Shown here one piece after another: positions 62,255 through 64,000 of a stretch of 64,000 nucleotides of DNA; the stretch's first letter is position 1; the number at the start of each line of letters is the position of its first letter. Source of the stretch: Calendula officinalis (lineage: Eukaryota > Streptophyta > Magnoliopsida > Asterales > Asteraceae); NCBI GenBank assembly GCA_963853835.1, contig OY970822.1:17423501-17487500 (forward strand), given 5' to 3'. The translations under genes were made by a program, and so were the position numbers. Under the pieces are notes generated by a model. It had not been told where the DNA came from. It did no database searches and was given only the letters and a program-made list of their open reading frames with translations.

Positions 62255-64000
62255 CATATAATTTGGAAATAAAGAGGTTATCCTTTTTAAGCTCCAAAGT
62301 ATGTATCTACTATCTAGTGTGAGTTGAAATGTTTTCCGGACTTAGGAATGTTTTTTTCATTTTTTTACATTTTGACGGAACATTTTCATTATTTTCTTTG
62401 ATACTAACTTCGTCATTCGAAGTCTGATTTTTGATATCTTTATATCTCTGAAAACATTGTCATGAGTACTGCAACTTTTATGTTTATACTTGTGTATGAA
62501 ACCTTATATATTTTGATTTATTGTATTGAAAACCTTATGGTCATTTTCAAATGACCATAACTATCTTATTAATCATCCTCAATGTCTGCTTCTTTTTCCT
62601 ATGTTATCTTAACTACGAACTCTACAGAACTATCTTCTGAATCATTACAGAACCTAGGTATTAAGCTCTAAAGTTGGCATTTGAGATTGTCAAATATTGG
62701 ATTCAGCATTTCTAATATATTTATCCAACTTTGCAATTGTGTATCTTGTTTGCACGAGTTCCTTTGAGCTGACTAGAAATTCTTGAGGGATTTTGTTATT
62801 ATGATTCCAATAGGAAGGATTAAGAATACTAAAATCATATCCTTGCAGTAAGGACACTCGACTTAGGTGAGCACAATGTTTGACAAAGATGCTCGAATTC
62901 ATGAAAGGTAAGAAAAAGATAGATCGAAGTTGAATTTCAGATTGATCAGAAACTGGAAGAAAAAAAAAAGATCTACTTTTTCATTATTTACTTTGTTATA
63001 TTAAATAGAAATAAATGTTGAAAAAGTATTCAAAATAAAAGTTGGAAAATCTAAAGTTTATGCAACTGTTTTATCATCATCACATAGGGGATATGGTTAT
63101 TGCTTAGTCAAATTGTAAATCTACCCCTGTTTTATGTACCCGATGAATCAAAGAATACATGCAATTGAATGACTTAAGTTAGGTAATTACTGATGTATGG
63201 AGCTTGTTAGATATCAGGAATAGTGTAAAACATACCTGGCGACTTTAACAAGCTTTTTTTAAACCTGAATTCTAATTCGTTTTATGAGCCGACTAATTTC
63301 CAAGCGACTACGTGCTTTGCGGGTAGTCCAGAGTTAGCGCGGATGAACCTAATAGTACACAAAGGTTTTTTTTTTTTCCTTAAGTGTTGAACCTGGACCT
63401 TATGGGAATTCACCCTTATAGAGAGCAAATCCAACCATTATTTATTGTTTGTATTGTTTGATCAAGCAAATTTACCTTTGTATTTTTGTCTATTTCCATT
63501 ATGTCTATACTCTCTTGTCGAAAATTTTGTCAAAACTCTGCCTCATCGGAAAACTCTTAATCGCACCACTCATTCCCTTTCTTATAAGACTAAAATGTTT
63601 GCTAACATGTTACTTACGGCTTGTATTAACCGAACCTATAAATTAAACATACAATTAATTTATTACTACGGGATGGAGCACAATGTTGGATTGGTCATTT
63701 GGTCCGGTTGATTTACTCATTTGGTGCCCTCCCAATAATGATGAACTTATGATTGGGAGATAATTATTCCAAAAAGCAGATCAAATATCAAAAAGTGAAC
63801 GACATAAGTATCATTCGGTAGGCCACACAAGCCTATAATCATATCAACCTTTTCAAATTAATTACCAATAAAATAGCCTTTATAGTATTAGTAAATATGT
63901 AAAGATTGTGTATATCTTATATTTAGATAGTTAGATATTTAGAGATTGTGTATATCTTGTATTTTGTATACCCTATATATAGGGATCTCTTGATTAATGA
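62255..64000. other. Gene-free right edge
   Basis: No recognised gene. A 70-codon minus-strand ORF (62690-62902, with YDFSILNPSYWNHNNKIPQE) and ORFs at 63445-63711 show no family I know. At 63280-63370 a moderately GC-rich stretch ending in a T run may be part of a retroposon, unclassified. Confidence 0.35.

Noticed and set aside
62690..62902. 70-codon minus-strand ORF considered as a retroelement or pararetrovirus piece
   Set aside because: No zinc knuckle, protease or RT motif and no neighbouring element structure; left unassigned.

Overview
This window is AT-rich nuclear DNA of a flowering plant. The evidence is spliced genes of plant-only families (ALOG/LSH, INDETERMINATE-DOMAIN), Ty1/copia, Ty3/gypsy, LINE, Helitron, hAT, Harbinger and Stowaway elements, long (TA)n tracts, and a fragment of a plastid-type tRNA gene. 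A eudicot, probably an asterid such as the daisy family, fits the style of the gypsy gag and the repeats; that is inference, and the species cannot be named from sequence alone.

Layout. 1-11361: a minus-strand Ty3/gypsy element (decayed gag-pol and its 5' LTR). Its LTR was split by a complete but defective Ty1/copia element (2174-10182). 11502-12330: a non-autonomous hAT element. 12761-15059: a Helitron with a smaller decayed Helitron inside. 15.6-17.5 kb: an E2F-associated phosphoprotein (EAPP)-like gene. 18018-20558: another Helitron. 21-27 kb: MITEs, an ALOG/LSH transcription-factor gene (23547-24026) and a MIR408-like hairpin. 27377-28292: a 5'-truncated LINE with a 17-bp target duplication. 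30.3-34.9 kb: a twelve-exon nucleolin-like gene with three RRMs. 37.1 kb: an organelle trnD fragment. 39.7-42.5 kb: an IDD zinc-finger gene with an apparent GC-AG intron. 42982-52345: a chain of eight transposon units separated by seven long (TA)n tracts. 52.4-55.4 kb: a hAT element with an intact 725-residue transposase ORF. 55649-58385: a solo LTR with a perfect 5-bp duplication. 59664-61422: a Harbinger element carrying only its Myb/SANT ORF1. 61.6-62.3 kb: a foldback element. The rest, to 64000, has no gene I recognise.

Host genes number four: the EAPP-like gene, ALOG/LSH, the nucleolin-like gene and IDD. They show no operon-like or pathway link; they are ordinary plant genes spaced among repeats. 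The most unusual part is the 9.4-kb chain of (TA)n-bounded elements. Two of its families, with different sequences, share one terminal design: a short motif, a spacer of about 10 bp, then two more copies of the motif nearly abutting. This looks like a transposase-recognition layout kept across diverging families of microsatellite-targeting transposons. Rice Micron elements are the closest precedent I know of.
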